Source of the DNA: Streptomyces chattanoogensis
GTDB taxonomy: Bacteria; Actinomycetota; Actinomycetes; Streptomycetales; Streptomycetaceae
Length of the DNA: 64,000 nucleotides
NCBI RefSeq assembly: GCF_001294335.1
Contig: NZ_LGKG01000068.1
Coordinates: 1 to 64,000 of the forward strand
Direction: 5' to 3'
Shown: positions 55,787-64,000 of the stretch, one piece after another
How positions within the stretch are numbered: the stretch's first letter is position 1
Layout of the letters: each line of letters opens with the position of its first letter
Position numbers and translations under genes: made by a program
Notes under the pieces: generated by a model
What the model saw: only the letters and a program-made list of their open reading frames with translations
The model's database searches: none
What the model was told of the DNA's origin: nothing

Positions 55787-56300
55787 CGCCGTCAACGGTC
55801 CCTTCTGCCGGGAATCCGGCAGGGGCTCCGCTCGCCCCCCACCGCGCCCGAGCACGTCGGCACGTACAAGTCCCAAGCCCACGTCGCGACGGAGAGCGCG
55901 CGCCCCCACCACAATGCGTGCTGGGGGCATCCTCGCACCTGCCACTGACAACACGCCCGCCGACCGTCGCTTGGTGATCTTGATTGGTCTTCTAAGGACG
56001 AAAAAGTGCCGGGTTGCGCGCGCCGAACGGCCTGAATTCGACTGCCGTGATCAGCCGCCGGTGTGGCAGGGACCGCACGCCGCGGCCGCCGCGCGCACAG
56101 TCCGGCGGCCGGCCGCAACCATCCGCCCGGAACTCGCGTCTTCCCGACAAGCCTTGCCCGGCGCCGGGCCGTGGATCACGGCCGACGGCCTACAGTGGGT
56201 CGGACGGCCCGTGGGCCACGCCGTGATCGCCCACCTGGGCCTGACCGGCGGGCCGGGCGACAGTTCCACCACAGATCCACCACGACAGGGAGCGCATGAC
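55787..56300. promoter_or_regulatory. Divergent promoter region between FHA-FtsK gene and pkaA
   Basis: 514 bases with no credible gene. An AT-rich island at 55968-56012 stands out from the GC-rich surroundings. It offers TTGGTG (55971) and TAAGGA (55993) with a 16-base spacer toward pkaA, which is only a weak match to a housekeeping promoter. The ribosome-binding site AGGGAG lies 9 bases before the pkaA GTG. Confidence 0.35.
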
Positions 56301-57941
56301 GTGCGGCCGGTAGGCAGCAAGTACCTGCTCGAGGAGCCGCTGGGACGCGGCGCCACGGGCACCGTCTGGCGTGCCCGCCAGAGGGAGACGGCGGGCGCGG
56401 AAGCCGCCGTGGCCGGCGAGCCCGGCGAAACCGTCGCGATCAAGGTCCTCAAGGAGGAGCTGGCGAACGACGCGGACGTGGTGATGCGCTTCCTGCGGGA
56501 GCGCTCCGTCCTGCTGCGGCTCACCCACCCCAATATCGTCCGCACCCGCGACCTGGTCGTGGAGGGCGATCTGCTCGCCCTGGTGATGGATCTGGTCGAC
56601 GGCCCCGACCTGCACCGCTACCTGCGCGACAACGGCCCCTTCAGCCCGGTGGCCGCCGCCCTGCTCACCGCCCAGATCGCCGACGCCCTGGCGGCCAGCC
56701 ACGCCGACGGCGTCGTGCACCGGGACCTCAAGCCCGCCAACGTCCTCCTCGCCGGCTCCGACGGCAGCAGCGAGATGCACCCGATGCTGACCGACTTCGG
56801 CATCGCCCGCCTGGCCGACTCCCCGGGCCTGACCCGCACCCACGAGTTCGTCGGCACCCCCGCCTATGTGGCGCCGGAGTCCGCCGAGGGCCGCCCGCAG
56901 ACCTCCGCCGTCGACATCTACGGCGCCGGAATCCTGCTGTACGAGCTGGTCACCGGCCGTCCGCCGTTCGCCGGACAGACCGCCCTGGAGGTGCTGCACC
57001 GCCACCTGAGCGAGGAGCCGCGCCGCCCCGGCACCCTCCCCGAGCCCCTGTGGACGGTGATAGAGCGCTGTCTGCGCAAGCGCCCCGAGGAGCGCCCCAG
57101 CGCCGAGAACCTCGCCCGCGCGCTGCGCACCGTCGCGGCCGGCGTCGGCGTGCACGCCACCCCGGCGGAGGCCGAGGCCGCCCTCGGCGTCGCCGCACTG
57201 CTCGCACCCGACCCGGCACCCACCACGGTCCCCGGCACCGAGGGCGGCCAGGGCGGCGGCGACGCCGACCCCACCCAGGTCCTGCCGTCCCACGCCGGCT
57301 CGTACGACCCGGCCGCGGCCACCAGCGTGCTGCCCTCCACCGGGGCGCCCGGCGGCCAGGGCTACGGCCAGGGGGACGCGGACCCCACCCGGGCGATGCC
57401 CCCGATGCCGATGGGCGCGCCCCCGGGCGGCCCCCAGGAGCCGGAGGGGCCGCATCCCTGGGAGTCCCAGCTGCGCGCCGCCCGCGACCGCAACGAACAG
57501 ACCCAGGTGCAGCAGTACCTGGACCCGGGCGACGACCCGCTGCGCCGTCGCCCCCAGCGCCGCCCGGCTCCGCAGCAGCAGCCGCAGCAGCCTCCGTACG
57601 GCCGGCAGCAGCCGCCGCCGCAGTACGCCCAGCAGCAGCGCCCGGCCCCGCAGCGCCGCCAGGAGCCCCCGCCGCAGCGCTACGAGCCCCAGCGCCCGCC
57701 CGCCCCGGAGCCCCGGCCCCGCCGCGAGCCCCGGCAGCGCAGCGCCAACCCCATGAAGATCCCGGGGCTGGGCTGTCTCAAGGGCTGCCTGTTCACCCTG
57801 CTCATACTGTTCGTCGCGAGCTGGCTGATCTGGGAGCTGACCCCGCTCCAGGAGTGGATCGGCACCACCAAGGGCTTCTTCGCCCAGATCGGCGACATCA
57901 TCACCAGCGTGAAGGACTTCATCGACGGGGTGAAGATCTGA
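56301..57941 (+). CDS. pkaA: Serine/threonine protein kinase PkaA
   Basis: 546 residues from GTG 56301, preceded by AGGGAG. Kinase domain about 8-275: glycine loop LGRGATGTVW, lysine in VAIKVLKEEL, catalytic loop VVHRDLKPANVLL, metal-binding LTDFGIARL and the APE-equivalent APESAEGRP. A Pro/Gln-rich region (about 410-490) leads to a hydrophobic segment (about 492-515, CLKGCLFTLLILFVASWL), suggesting membrane attachment. There are no PASTA repeats. Size and neighbours (pkaB, prfB) match S. coelicolor pkaA, as I recall. The divergent FHA-domain ATPase is a plausible phosphorylation partner. Confidence 0.94.
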   Translation: MRPVGSKYLLEEPLGRGATGTVWRARQRETAGAEAAVAGEPGETVAIKVLKEELANDADVVMRFLRERSVLLRLTHPNIVRTRDLVVEGDLLALVMDLVDGPDLHRYLRDNGPFSPVAAALLTAQIADALAASHADGVVHRDLKPANVLLAGSDGSSEMHPMLTDFGIARLADSPGLTRTHEFVGTPAYVAPESAEGRPQTSAVDIYGAGILLYELVTGRPPFAGQTALEVLHRHLSEEPRRPGTLPEPLWTVIERCLRKRPEERPSAENLARALRTVAAGVGVHATPAEAEAALGVAALLAPDPAPTTVPGTEGGQGGGDADPTQVLPSHAGSYDPAAATSVLPSTGAPGGQGYGQGDADPTRAMPPMPMGAPPGGPQEPEGPHPWESQLRAARDRNEQTQVQQYLDPGDDPLRRRPQRRPAPQQQPQQPPYGRQQPPPQYAQQQRPAPQRRQEPPPQRYEPQRPPAPEPRPRREPRQRSANPMKIPGLGCLKGCLFTLLILFVASWLIWELTPLQEWIGTTKGFFAQIGDIITSVKDFIDGVKI

Positions 57942-57960
57942 TCAGCGGCAAGCCGTGACC

Positions 57961-57992
57961 GGTGGCCGGGCCCCTCCCAGGGCCCGGCCACC
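57961..57992 (+). terminator. Hairpin after pkaA
   Basis: Perfect 13-base arms (GGTGGCCGGGCCC / GGGCCCGGCCACC) around six bases, 19 bases after the pkaA stop, without a T run. It separates pkaA from pkaB. Confidence 0.65.
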
Positions 57993-58150
57993 GCCCGTCG
58001 TATGGATTTGTCGACTTCTGTCGGGCGATTTCGCGCACAGAAGTGAAGGATGCGGCTGTCGGGGGCACTGAACCCCTTGGCATCCGCGTAGCTTTGACGC
58101 CAACTTCAGCCCCCGCAGGACGCTCGGGGGCCCGACACGTCGGAGCAGTC

Positions 58151-59413
58151 TTGGCACGGAAGATCGGCAGCCGGTACACCGCCCACCAGATCCTGGGGCG
58201 CGGCAGTGCCGGCACGGTATGGCTGGGCGAGGGTCCCGAGGGGGCCGTGGCCATCAAGCTGTTGCGTGAGGATCTCGCCTCCGACCAGGAGCTCGTCGGC
58301 CGCTTCGTACAGGAGCGGACGGCGCTGCTGAGCCTGGAGCACCCGCATGTCGTCGGCGTCCGCGATCTGGTCGTCGACGGCAACGACCTGGCGCTGGTCA
58401 TGGATCTCGTACGGGGCACGGACCTGCGCACCCGCCTGGAGCGCGAGCGGCGGCTGGCCCCCGAGGCCGCCGTCGCCATAGTCGCCGATGTCGCCGACGG
58501 CCTCGCCGCCGCGCACGCCGAGCGGATCGTGCACCGCGACGTCAAGCCCGAGAACGTCCTCCTGGACATGCAGGGACCGCTCGGCCCCGGCGGCGCGCAC
58601 CCCGCGCTGCTCACCGACTTCGGCATCGCGCGCCTGGTGGACGCGCCGGGCGGCACCCGCTCCACCAAGGTCATCGGAACCCCCGACTACCTCGCCCCGG
58701 AGATCATCGAGGGCCTGCCGCCGCGTGCCTCCGTCGACGTCTACGCCCTGGCCACCGTCCTGTACGAGCTGCTCGCCGGCTTCACCCCGTTCGGCGGCGG
58801 CCACCCCGGGGCCGTACTGCGCCGCCATGTCACCGAGAGTGTCGCGCCGCTGCCCGGGATCCCCGACGAGCTGTGGCAGCTGCTGGTCCAGTGCCTGGCC
58901 AAGGCGCCCGCGTCCCGGCTGCGCGCCCCGGAGCTCGCCGCCCGGCTGCGCGAGCTGCTGCCCGGCCTGGCCGGGATCCCGCCCCTGGACATCGACGAGC
59001 CCGAGAGCGACCAGCCCGAGGACGACGTGGAGAGCGCGGCCGCCGCCGGGGCCCGCGACTATCCGTCGGCCGCCCGGGCGGAGGACACCCCGCCGCGCGG
59101 CGCGGTCCCCCTGGTCCAGGGCGCGAAGCCGGACTCCAACCGGGAGACGCACACCAGCATGCGCGTTCCGGGCCCGGACGAGCTCGCGGGCGGCGCGCAC
59201 GGCACCGCCCGTACCCCCAGGGTCGCCGGTGAGCGCCGGGCGGGCTCGGCGCGGCACCGCTCCTCCGCGGAGGCGGTGCGCCGCCGCCGGCTGAAGCTCG
59301 GCGCGGTCGGCGCGGCGGTCCTCGCCGCGGTCGGCCTCGGCAGCTGGCTGGCCACCGGCGACGAGGAGCCCGGCGACGCCAGGCCGGGCGTCCACCGGCC
59401 CGGCACACCGTGA
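58151..59413 (+). CDS. pkaB: Serine/threonine protein kinase PkaB
   Basis: 420 residues from TTG 58151, chosen because kinase homology begins ARKIGSRYTAHQILGRG and a GGAG lies 10 bases upstream. Kinase domain about 8-270: LGRGSAGTVW, VAIKLLREDL, IVHRDVKPENVLL, LTDFGIARL, APEIIEGLPPR. A charged disordered region (about 285-380) precedes one transmembrane helix near the C-terminus (about 383-402, GAVGAAVLAAVGLGSWLA), so the kinase domain is cytoplasmic with only a short tail outside. It is separated from pkaA by a hairpin, so it may have its own promoter. Confidence 0.93.
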   Translation: MARKIGSRYTAHQILGRGSAGTVWLGEGPEGAVAIKLLREDLASDQELVGRFVQERTALLSLEHPHVVGVRDLVVDGNDLALVMDLVRGTDLRTRLERERRLAPEAAVAIVADVADGLAAAHAERIVHRDVKPENVLLDMQGPLGPGGAHPALLTDFGIARLVDAPGGTRSTKVIGTPDYLAPEIIEGLPPRASVDVYALATVLYELLAGFTPFGGGHPGAVLRRHVTESVAPLPGIPDELWQLLVQCLAKAPASRLRAPELAARLRELLPGLAGIPPLDIDEPESDQPEDDVESAAAAGARDYPSAARAEDTPPRGAVPLVQGAKPDSNRETHTSMRVPGPDELAGGAHGTARTPRVAGERRAGSARHRSSAEAVRRRRLKLGAVGAAVLAAVGLGSWLATGDEEPGDARPGVHRPGTP

Positions 59414-59517
59414 GCGCCCCCGGATCCTGCCGGACCTTCCCGGACCCTTCCGGCCCCGCGGCGGAGTCCGGGAGGATCCGGCGGCCCCGGCCGGGACACA
59501 CTGTCGGCGGTAGCCGT

Positions 59518-59530
59518 TAGGCTGGGTGCG
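59518..59530 (+). promoter_or_regulatory. Probable -10 box for leaderless prfB transcript
   Basis: TAGGCT (59518-59523) lies seven bases before the prfB GTG, so transcription would start at or next to the start codon. No Shine-Dalgarno sequence precedes the GTG. This arrangement is common for leaderless actinobacterial genes. Confidence 0.5.
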
Positions 59531-60636
59531 TGGCAGTCGTCGATGTATCCGAAGAGCTGAAGTCCCTCTCCTCGACCATGGGGTCGATCGAGGCCGTCCT
59601 GGACCTCGACAAGATGAGGGCCGATATCGCCGTGCTCGAGGAGCAGGCCGCGGCGCCGTCCCTGTGGGACGACGTGGAGAACGCCCAGAAGATCACCAGC
59701 CAGCTGTCCTACCTCCAGGGCCAGCTGCGCCGAGCCGACGAGCTGCGCGGCCGGGTCGACGACCTCGAGGTGCTCTTCGAGCTCGCCGAGGCCGAGGGCG
59801 ACGAGGACGCCCGCGGCGAGGCCGAGGCGGAGCTCGAGTCGGTCCGCAAGGCGGTGGACGAGCTCGAGGTCCGCACGCTGCTGTCGGGCGAGTACGACGC
59901 CCGTGAGGCGCTGGTCAACATCCGCGCCGAGGCCGGCGGAGTGGACGCCGCCGACTTCGCCGAGAAGCTGCAGCGGATGTATCTGCGCTGGGCCGAGCGC
60001 CACGGCTACAAGACCGAGCTGTACGAGACCTCGTACGCCGAAGAGGCCGGCATCAAGTCGACCACCTTCGCCGTCCAGGTCCCGTACGCCTACGGCACCC
60101 TCTCCGTCGAGCAGGGCACGCACCGCCTGGTGCGCATCTCGCCGTTCGACAACCAGGGCCGCCGCCAGACGTCGTTCGCCGGTGTCGAGGTGCTGCCCGT
60201 CGTCGAGAAGACCGACCATGTCGAGATCGACGAGTCCGATCTGCGGGTGGACGTCTACCGTTCCTCCGGCCCCGGTGGCCAGGGTGTGAACACCACGGAC
60301 TCCGCGGTCCGGCTGACGCACATCCCGACCGGCATCGTCGTCTCCTGCCAGAACGAACGCTCGCAGATCCAGAACAAGGCCTCCGCGATGAACGTCCTCC
60401 AGGCCAAGCTCCTCGAGCGCCGCCGCCAGGAGGAGCAGGCCAAGATGGACGCCCTCAAGGGCGACGGCGGCAACTCCTGGGGCAACCAGATGCGTTCCTA
60501 CGTCCTGCACCCGTACCAGATGGTCAAGGACCTGCGCACCGAGTTCGAGGTCGGCAACCCCTCCGCGGTCCTGGACGGCGACATCGACGGCTTCCTGGAG
60601 GCCGGGATCCGCTGGCGCAAGCAGCAGGAGAAGTAG
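59530..60636 (+). CDS. prfB: Peptide chain release factor 2
   Basis: 368 residues, full length. It recognises UGA/UAA stop codons. RF2 anticodon-like motif SPF is seen in [12 protein letters not shown] (about residue 202), and the catalytic GGQ in [14 protein letters not shown] (about 250). There is no in-frame TGA or programmed +1 frameshift near the 5' end, unlike the E. coli gene but usual in actinobacteria. GTG start without a ribosome-binding site; the TAGGCT box seven bases upstream suggests a leaderless message. A strong terminator follows. Confidence 0.97.
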   Translation: MAVVDVSEELKSLSSTMGSIEAVLDLDKMRADIAVLEEQAAAPSLWDDVENAQKITSQLSYLQGQLRRADELRGRVDDLEVLFELAEAEGDEDARGEAEAELESVRKAVDELEVRTLLSGEYDAREALVNIRAEAGGVDAADFAEKLQRMYLRWAERHGYKTELYETSYAEEAGIKSTTFAVQVPYAYGTLSVEQGTHRLVRISPFDNQGRRQTSFAGVEVLPVVEKTDHVEIDESDLRVDVYRSSGPGGQGVNTTDSAVRLTHIPTGIVVSCQNERSQIQNKASAMNVLQAKLLERRRQEEQAKMDALKGDGGNSWGNQMRSYVLHPYQMVKDLRTEFEVGNPSAVLDGDIDGFLEAGIRWRKQQEK

Positions 60637-60653
60637 CCGCTCCGGCCCCGGAA

Positions 60654-60685
60654 CAACTGCCTCCCCCGGGGAGGCAGTTGTTTTT
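60654..60685 (+). terminator. Intrinsic terminator of prfB
   Basis: Twelve-base perfect arms (CAACTGCCTCCC / GGGAGGCAGTTG) with a three-base loop, followed by five T residues; one of the best terminators in the window. Confidence 0.92.
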
Positions 60686-60765
60686 CGTTCGGGGCTTTGG
60701 TCACAGTCGTATGTCCATGTACCGCCCAACTCCCAGCAATTCGGGCATCGAGACTTTATTCGACC

Positions 60766-60794
60766 TTGACGATGTTGGCCGAACTGGGAAGGCT
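60766..60794 (+). promoter_or_regulatory. Possible promoter of the LAETG surface-protein gene
   Basis: TTGACG (60766-60771), a 17-base spacer and AAGGCT (60789-60794) resemble a housekeeping promoter, about 155 bases before the ATG. The rest of the 311-base gap after prfB shows nothing else recognisable. Confidence 0.4.
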
Positions 60795-60948
60795 GGGCGC
60801 GGCATGCGTATGTCTGGGGCGCGTGTATGAACGGGGAGAATGAGTGGCCTGCCTGTTGTGCCGGGCCGCGACTCGCGTACCCCCATCGGCCCGTCGCCCC
60901 TTACAGCGGTGCTCCAATGACGAGTTCAGCTACTGGGGGTAGCAGTAC

Positions 60949-61806
60949 ATGACGAAGAAGACGCGGCTGCGCGTAGCGCGCATTGCGGCCAGTGCGGTGA
61001 TCGCGGCGGGTGCGTCGCTCACCGCCGCGGGCGCCGCCTCCGCGGCCGAGACCGGCGGTCCGGGCTCCGGCCAGGATGACGGCGGCATCATCGGCGGCAT
61101 CATCGGCGGGCTGTTCGGCGGTGGCGACTCCGGTGGTGACACCGGCGGCGACACGGGCGGCGACACGGGTGGTGACACCGGCGGTGACGACACCACCGGC
61201 GGCGCTCTCGGCGGTCTGGTCGACGGCGGCACCAGCGATGGTGGCACGACCGGTGGTGACAACGGCGGCACGACCGGTGGTGACAACGGCGGCACCACTG
61301 GTGGTGACAACGGCGGCACCACTGGTGGTGACAACGGCGGCACGACCGGTGGTGACAACGGCGGCACCACTGGTGGTGACAACGGCGGCACGACCGGTGG
61401 TGACAACGGCGGCACCACCGGTGGTCACAGCGGCGGCCAGAACGGCGGCAGCACCGGCGGTCACAGCGGCGGCCAGAACGGCGGCAGCACCGGCGGTCAC
61501 ACCGGCGGCAGCAGCACCGGCGGCGGTGGCGCCACCGGCGGCAGCACCACCGGTGGCGACAGCACCGGCACCGGCACCGACAACGAGGGCTCCAAGCCCA
61601 TCGAGCAGCCGGGCAAGGGCAAGGAAGGCATGTCCGACACCCCCGGCCAGGCCAAGCAGAAGCCGAAGGGCGAGCTGGCCGAGACCGGTTCCTCCGGCAC
61701 GACCTTCCTGCTGGTCGGTGCGGCAACCATGATCGCGGGCGGTGTGGGCTTCCGTATGCTGCCCCGTCTGATCAACAAGAACGGTGGCGGCGCGGCCGCG
61801 GCCTGA
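60949..61806 (+). CDS. Gly-rich repeat surface protein with LAETG sortase signal
   Basis: 285 residues. Signal peptide (about 1-33, ending ASAAE). Residues 35-220 are almost only Gly, Thr, Asp, Asn, Ser, His and Gln, including seven consecutive GGTTGGDN units and related GGHSGGQN units. The C-terminus has the class E sortase motif LAETG (243-247), a hydrophobic helix (about 252-270) and a short tail with RLINK. Streptomyces class E sortases cleave LAxTG, so the protein should be covalently attached to peptidoglycan. The repeat part looks like an extended, flexible spacer with no catalytic domain. The repeats invite length variation between strains. No known name. Confidence 0.9.
   Translation: MTKKTRLRVARIAASAVIAAGASLTAAGAASAAETGGPGSGQDDGGIIGGIIGGLFGGGDSGGDTGGDTGGDTGGDTGGDDTTGGALGGLVDGGTSDGGTTGGDNGGTTGGDNGGTTGGDNGGTTGGDNGGTTGGDNGGTTGGDNGGTTGGDNGGTTGGHSGGQNGGSTGGHSGGQNGGSTGGHTGGSSTGGGGATGGSTTGGDSTGTGTDNEGSKPIEQPGKGKEGMSDTPGQAKQKPKGELAETGSSGTTFLLVGAATMIAGGVGFRMLPRLINKNGGGAAAA
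61240..61431 (+). repeat. 24-bp coding minisatellite (eight units)
   Basis: Seven units encode GGTTGGDN (61240-61407) and an eighth encodes GGTTGGHS. Units come in two main synonymous versions (ACGACC or ACCACT for the Thr pair) that alternate irregularly, evidence of unit-wise duplication. Looser GGHS/GGQN repeats continue to about 61505. Confidence 0.97.
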
Positions 61807-61822
61807 CGCTGACACGCAGTAA

Positions 61823-61860
61823 CGGAGGGCCCGGGGTGCATCGGCACCCCGGGCCCTCCG
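61823..61860. terminator. Terminator after the LAETG gene
   Basis: Seventeen-base perfect arms (CGGAGGGCCCGGGGTGC and its inverse) around ATCG, 16 bases after the stop; probably also serves the convergent zinc-ribbon gene. Confidence 0.85.
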
Positions 61861-61944
61861 GCGTTCCTCCGGGCGTACTCATCGGTACACACCCATGCGG
61901 TCGCACTCGGTGACGACACACGCCCCGGCGCCCCGCGCCCCCGC

Positions 61945-62136
61945 TCAGACGGCCTGGTGGAGCAGCGCCGCGACCGCGACCAGCGCGATCAGCAGGGCCA
62001 CCAGGGTCACGGGGCTGAGCTGGCCGAATATCCCGTCCTGCTGCTGCAGCCGTTCCCTGCTGGACCGGCACACAGGGCAGCGGCCCTCGCTCACAGGGGC
62101 CGCGCAGTTGGCGCACACCAATCGGTCGTACGTCAT
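61945..62136 (-). CDS. Small zinc-ribbon membrane protein
   Basis: 63 residues from ATG 62136, preceded by GAAGGAGGT, an excellent ribosome-binding site; an upstream in-frame ATG is less likely. Two CxxC pairs (CANCAAPVSEGRCPVC, about 8-23) form a zinc ribbon. A charged linker and one C-terminal transmembrane helix (about 40-59) follow. Similar small proteins are common and uncharacterised in Streptomyces. It is divergent from ftsE across about 300 bases and convergent with the LAETG gene. Function unknown. Confidence 0.85.
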   Translation of the reverse strand: MTYDRLVCANCAAPVSEGRCPVCRSSRERLQQQDGIFGQLSPVTLVALLIALVAVAALLHQAV

Positions 62137-62439
62137 GCGACCTCCTTCTCCACTGCGCCAACGCACCGGAAGGCGCATTGGTTCCCCCTACCACTGTGCC
62201 AGCTTCCCGGCGAAACGGCGCGCCCCGCGGAATTCTGCTCCTTTTGCCCGGCGGTCCACCACGACGGTCCGCCCAGATGCCGCGATTGTCCAGCTAGATG
62301 CCGTGAATGACCGTGAATAAACGCACCAACCCCCTGCGCCGACTGCACCACGACACGAGGTTCGCGTAGGGTCACGCACACCGACGGGAGCCGCAACACG
62401 GCAACCCGTGCCCCTACCCAGGTCGACCGTGGTGCATCT
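62137..62439. promoter_or_regulatory. Divergent gap between zinc-ribbon gene and ftsE
   Basis: 303 bases without a credible gene. TAGGGT at about 62366 could be a -10 box for ftsE, with TGCACC 17 bases upstream as a poor -35. Otherwise I see nothing recognisable. Confidence 0.35.
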
Positions 62440-63129
62440 GTGATCCGATTCGACAACGTCTCCAAGACCTACCCGAAGCAGAACCGCCCCGCCCTCAGGG
62501 ATGTCTCCCTGGAGATCGAACGCGGCGAGTTCGTCTTCCTGGTGGGTTCCTCGGGCTCCGGTAAGTCCACCTTCCTGCGTCTGCTCCTGCGCGAGGAGCG
62601 CGCCAGCCATGGCGCCGTGCACGTACTGGGCAAGGACCTCGCCAAGCTGTCCAACTGGAAGGTCCCGCAGATGCGGCGCCAGGTGGGCACCGTCTTCCAG
62701 GACTTCCGGCTGCTCCCCAACAAGACGGTGGGGCAGAACGTCGCCTTCGCGCTCGAGGTCATCGGCAAGCCGCGCGGACAGATCCGCAAGACGGTTCCCG
62801 AGGTCCTCGAACTCGTCGGCCTCGGCGGCAAGGAGGACCGTATGCCCGGCGAACTCTCCGGTGGTGAGCAGCAGCGCGTCGCCATCGCGCGGGCCTTCGT
62901 CAACCGCCCGATGCTGCTCATCGCGGACGAGCCCACCGGTAACCTCGACCCGCAGACCTCGGTCGGCATCATGAAGCTGCTGGACCGGATCAACCGGACC
63001 GGTACAACGGTGGTCATGGCCACCCACGACCAGCAGATCGTCGACCAGATGCGCAAGCGCGTCATGGAACTCGAAAAGGGCCGGCTCGTCCGCGACCAGT
63101 CGCGTGGCGTCTACGGCTACCAGCACTAA
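62440..63129 (+). CDS. ftsE: Cell-division ABC transporter-like ATPase FtsE
   Basis: 229 residues, GTG start. Walker [13 protein letters not shown] (about 35-46), Q-loop in [12 protein letters not shown], signature [15 protein letters not shown] and Walker [13 protein letters not shown] are all intact. FtsEX is not a transporter but an ATP-driven switch that activates peptidoglycan hydrolases (such as RipC or NlpC/P60 proteins in actinobacteria) at the septum. ftsX follows after 32 bases, forming the usual operon. Confidence 0.97.
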   Translation: MIRFDNVSKTYPKQNRPALRDVSLEIERGEFVFLVGSSGSGKSTFLRLLLREERASHGAVHVLGKDLAKLSNWKVPQMRRQVGTVFQDFRLLPNKTVGQNVAFALEVIGKPRGQIRKTVPEVLELVGLGGKEDRMPGELSGGEQQRVAIARAFVNRPMLLIADEPTGNLDPQTSVGIMKLLDRINRTGTTVVMATHDQQIVDQMRKRVMELEKGRLVRDQSRGVYGYQH

Positions 63130-63161
63130 GCGTGTACGGCCCCCAGCACTGAAAGGACGCC

Positions 63162-64000
63162 ATGCGCGCCCAGTTCGTCCTGTCGGAGATCGGCGTCGGT
63201 CTCCGCCGAAACCTCACGATGACCTTCGCCGTCATCGTCTCCGTCGCCCTCTCACTGGGCCTGTTCGGCGCCTCGCTGCTGATGCGCGACCAGGTCAGCA
63301 CGATGAAGGGCTACTGGTACGACAAGGTCAACGTCTCCATCTTCTTCTGCAACAAGAACGACGCCGACACGGGTGCCAACTGCGCCAAGGGTGCGGCCAC
63401 CCAGCAGCAGAAGAACGACATCCTGGCCGAGCTGCACAATCTGAAGATCGTGCAGAGTGTGCAGCACGAGACCAGCGACCAGGCGTACAAGCACTACAAG
63501 GAGCAGTTCGGCGACACGCCCGTCGCCGGGCTGGTGACGCCCGACCAGCTGCCGGAGTCCTTCCGGGTCAAGCTCAAGGACCCCACGAAGTACGAGGTCA
63601 TCAAGTCGGCCTTCTCCGAGCGCCCCGGCGTCCAGGAGGTGCAGGACCAACGGGACACCGTTGAGCCCCTGTTCAACCTCCTCAACGGCATGAACTGGGC
63701 AGCGATCGGGGTCATGGCGCTGATGCTGATCGTTGCGCTGCTGCTGATCGTCAACACCGTCCGGGTGTCGGCGTTCAGCAGACGGCGGGAGACCGGGATC
63801 ATGCGGCTGGTGGGGGCGTCCAGCTTCTACATCCAGATGCCGTTCATCCTGGAGGCCGCCATCGCGGGCCTGCTCGGCGCCGCCTTCGCCTGTGTGCTGA
63901 TCGTCGGCGGCAAGGCCATCCTCATCAACAACTGGCTGGCCGACAAGATCCAGGTCATCAACTTCATCGGCTGGGACTCGGTGGCACAGGTGCTGCCGCT
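63162..64000 (+). CDS. ftsX: Cell-division protein FtsX, partial (3' end outside window)
   Basis: About 279 residues are visible, cut by the window end. ATG preceded by GAAAGGACG. A short cytoplasmic N-terminus (MRAQFVLSEIGVGLRRN) precedes the first helix (about 19-40). The extracytoplasmic domain (about 45-170) includes a Cys pair (FFCNKN and GANCAK) that could form a disulfide. Then come the FtsX/MacB-type helices, with the conserved SRRRETGIMRLVGAS segment. It transmits FtsE ATPase action to cell-wall hydrolases outside. Confidence 0.96.
   Translation, partial: MRAQFVLSEIGVGLRRNLTMTFAVIVSVALSLGLFGASLLMRDQVSTMKGYWYDKVNVSIFFCNKNDADTGANCAKGAATQQQKNDILAELHNLKIVQSVQHETSDQAYKHYKEQFGDTPVAGLVTPDQLPESFRVKLKDPTKYEVIKSAFSERPGVQEVQDQRDTVEPLFNLLNGMNWAAIGVMALMLIVALLLIVNTVRVSAFSRRRETGIMRLVGASSFYIQMPFILEAAIAGLLGAAFACVLIVGGKAILINNWLADKIQVINFIGWDSVAQVLP

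Noticed and set aside
59530..59640. Programmed +1 frameshift at the start of prfB
   Set aside because: The frame is continuous from GTG with no in-frame TGA, so no frameshift is needed.

Overview
The window is high-GC actinobacterial chromosome, almost certainly Streptomyces. Codons are strongly GC-ending, GTG and TTG starts are frequent, and the gene order mtnA-mtrA-mtrB-lpqB-comF-hpf-(regulator)-(YcaQ-like)-(GNAT)-secA matches what I recall of the S. coelicolor core chromosome. The same holds for the large NAD-glutamate dehydrogenase and for pkaA-pkaB-prfB-ftsE-ftsX. The window opens in the 3' part of a 5S rRNA gene with its terminator and closes inside ftsX.

Layout. (1) 1-5.9 kb: end of an rRNA operon, then a minus-strand operon of five genes (GPDPase-type membrane protein, DUF4129, DUF4350, MoxR ATPase, DUF58). 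(2) 6.0-14.6 kb: a plus-strand housekeeping run with mtnA, the MtrAB two-component system with its lipoprotein LpqB, a ComF-type phosphoribosyltransferase, the long ribosome-hibernation factor and an orphan NarL-type regulator. (3) 14.7-27.4 kb: a YcaQ-type DNA glycosylase, an acetyltransferase, secA, two small actinobacterial families (Rv3235-like and DUF6912), a HAD hydrolase and a 1653-residue NAD-glutamate dehydrogenase. (4) 27.5-47.9 kb: a cell-envelope glycopolymer region. It has a TagGH/Wzm-Wzt-like ABC exporter with a divergent TetR regulator, two GT2/CDP-glycerol-phosphotransferase fusions, a secreted PIG-L-type deacetylase carrying a predicted beta-propeller, a three-gene cassette (YfhO-like GT-C, CsbB/GtrB-like GT2, GtrA flippase), galE, another GT2 and two methyltransferases. 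(5) 48.2-52.0 kb: a sugar ABC importer (binding lipoprotein and two permeases, no ATPase). One permease carries an unusual extracytoplasmic domain. (6) 52.5-59.4 kb: an FHA-FtsK-like ATPase beside two eukaryotic-type Ser/Thr kinases, PkaA and PkaB. (7) 59.5-64 kb: prfB, a repeat-rich LAETG sortase-substrate protein, a small zinc-ribbon membrane protein, ftsE and partial ftsX.

How the genes fit together. Region 4 looks like a pathway that makes a phosphodiester-linked wall polymer in the cytoplasm (TagF-like enzymes), exports it (ABC exporter) and decorates it outside the membrane using a lipid-linked sugar. In the decoration step the GT2 would load the lipid, GtrA would flip it and the YfhO-like GT-C would transfer the sugar. 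The secreted deacetylase may modify the product further. Regions 6 and 7 add wall- and division-linked kinases and FtsEX. A recurring small-scale feature is short perfect or near-perfect tandem duplications (14-27 bp) in gene leaders and gene ends. Three of them duplicate the translation-start region itself.
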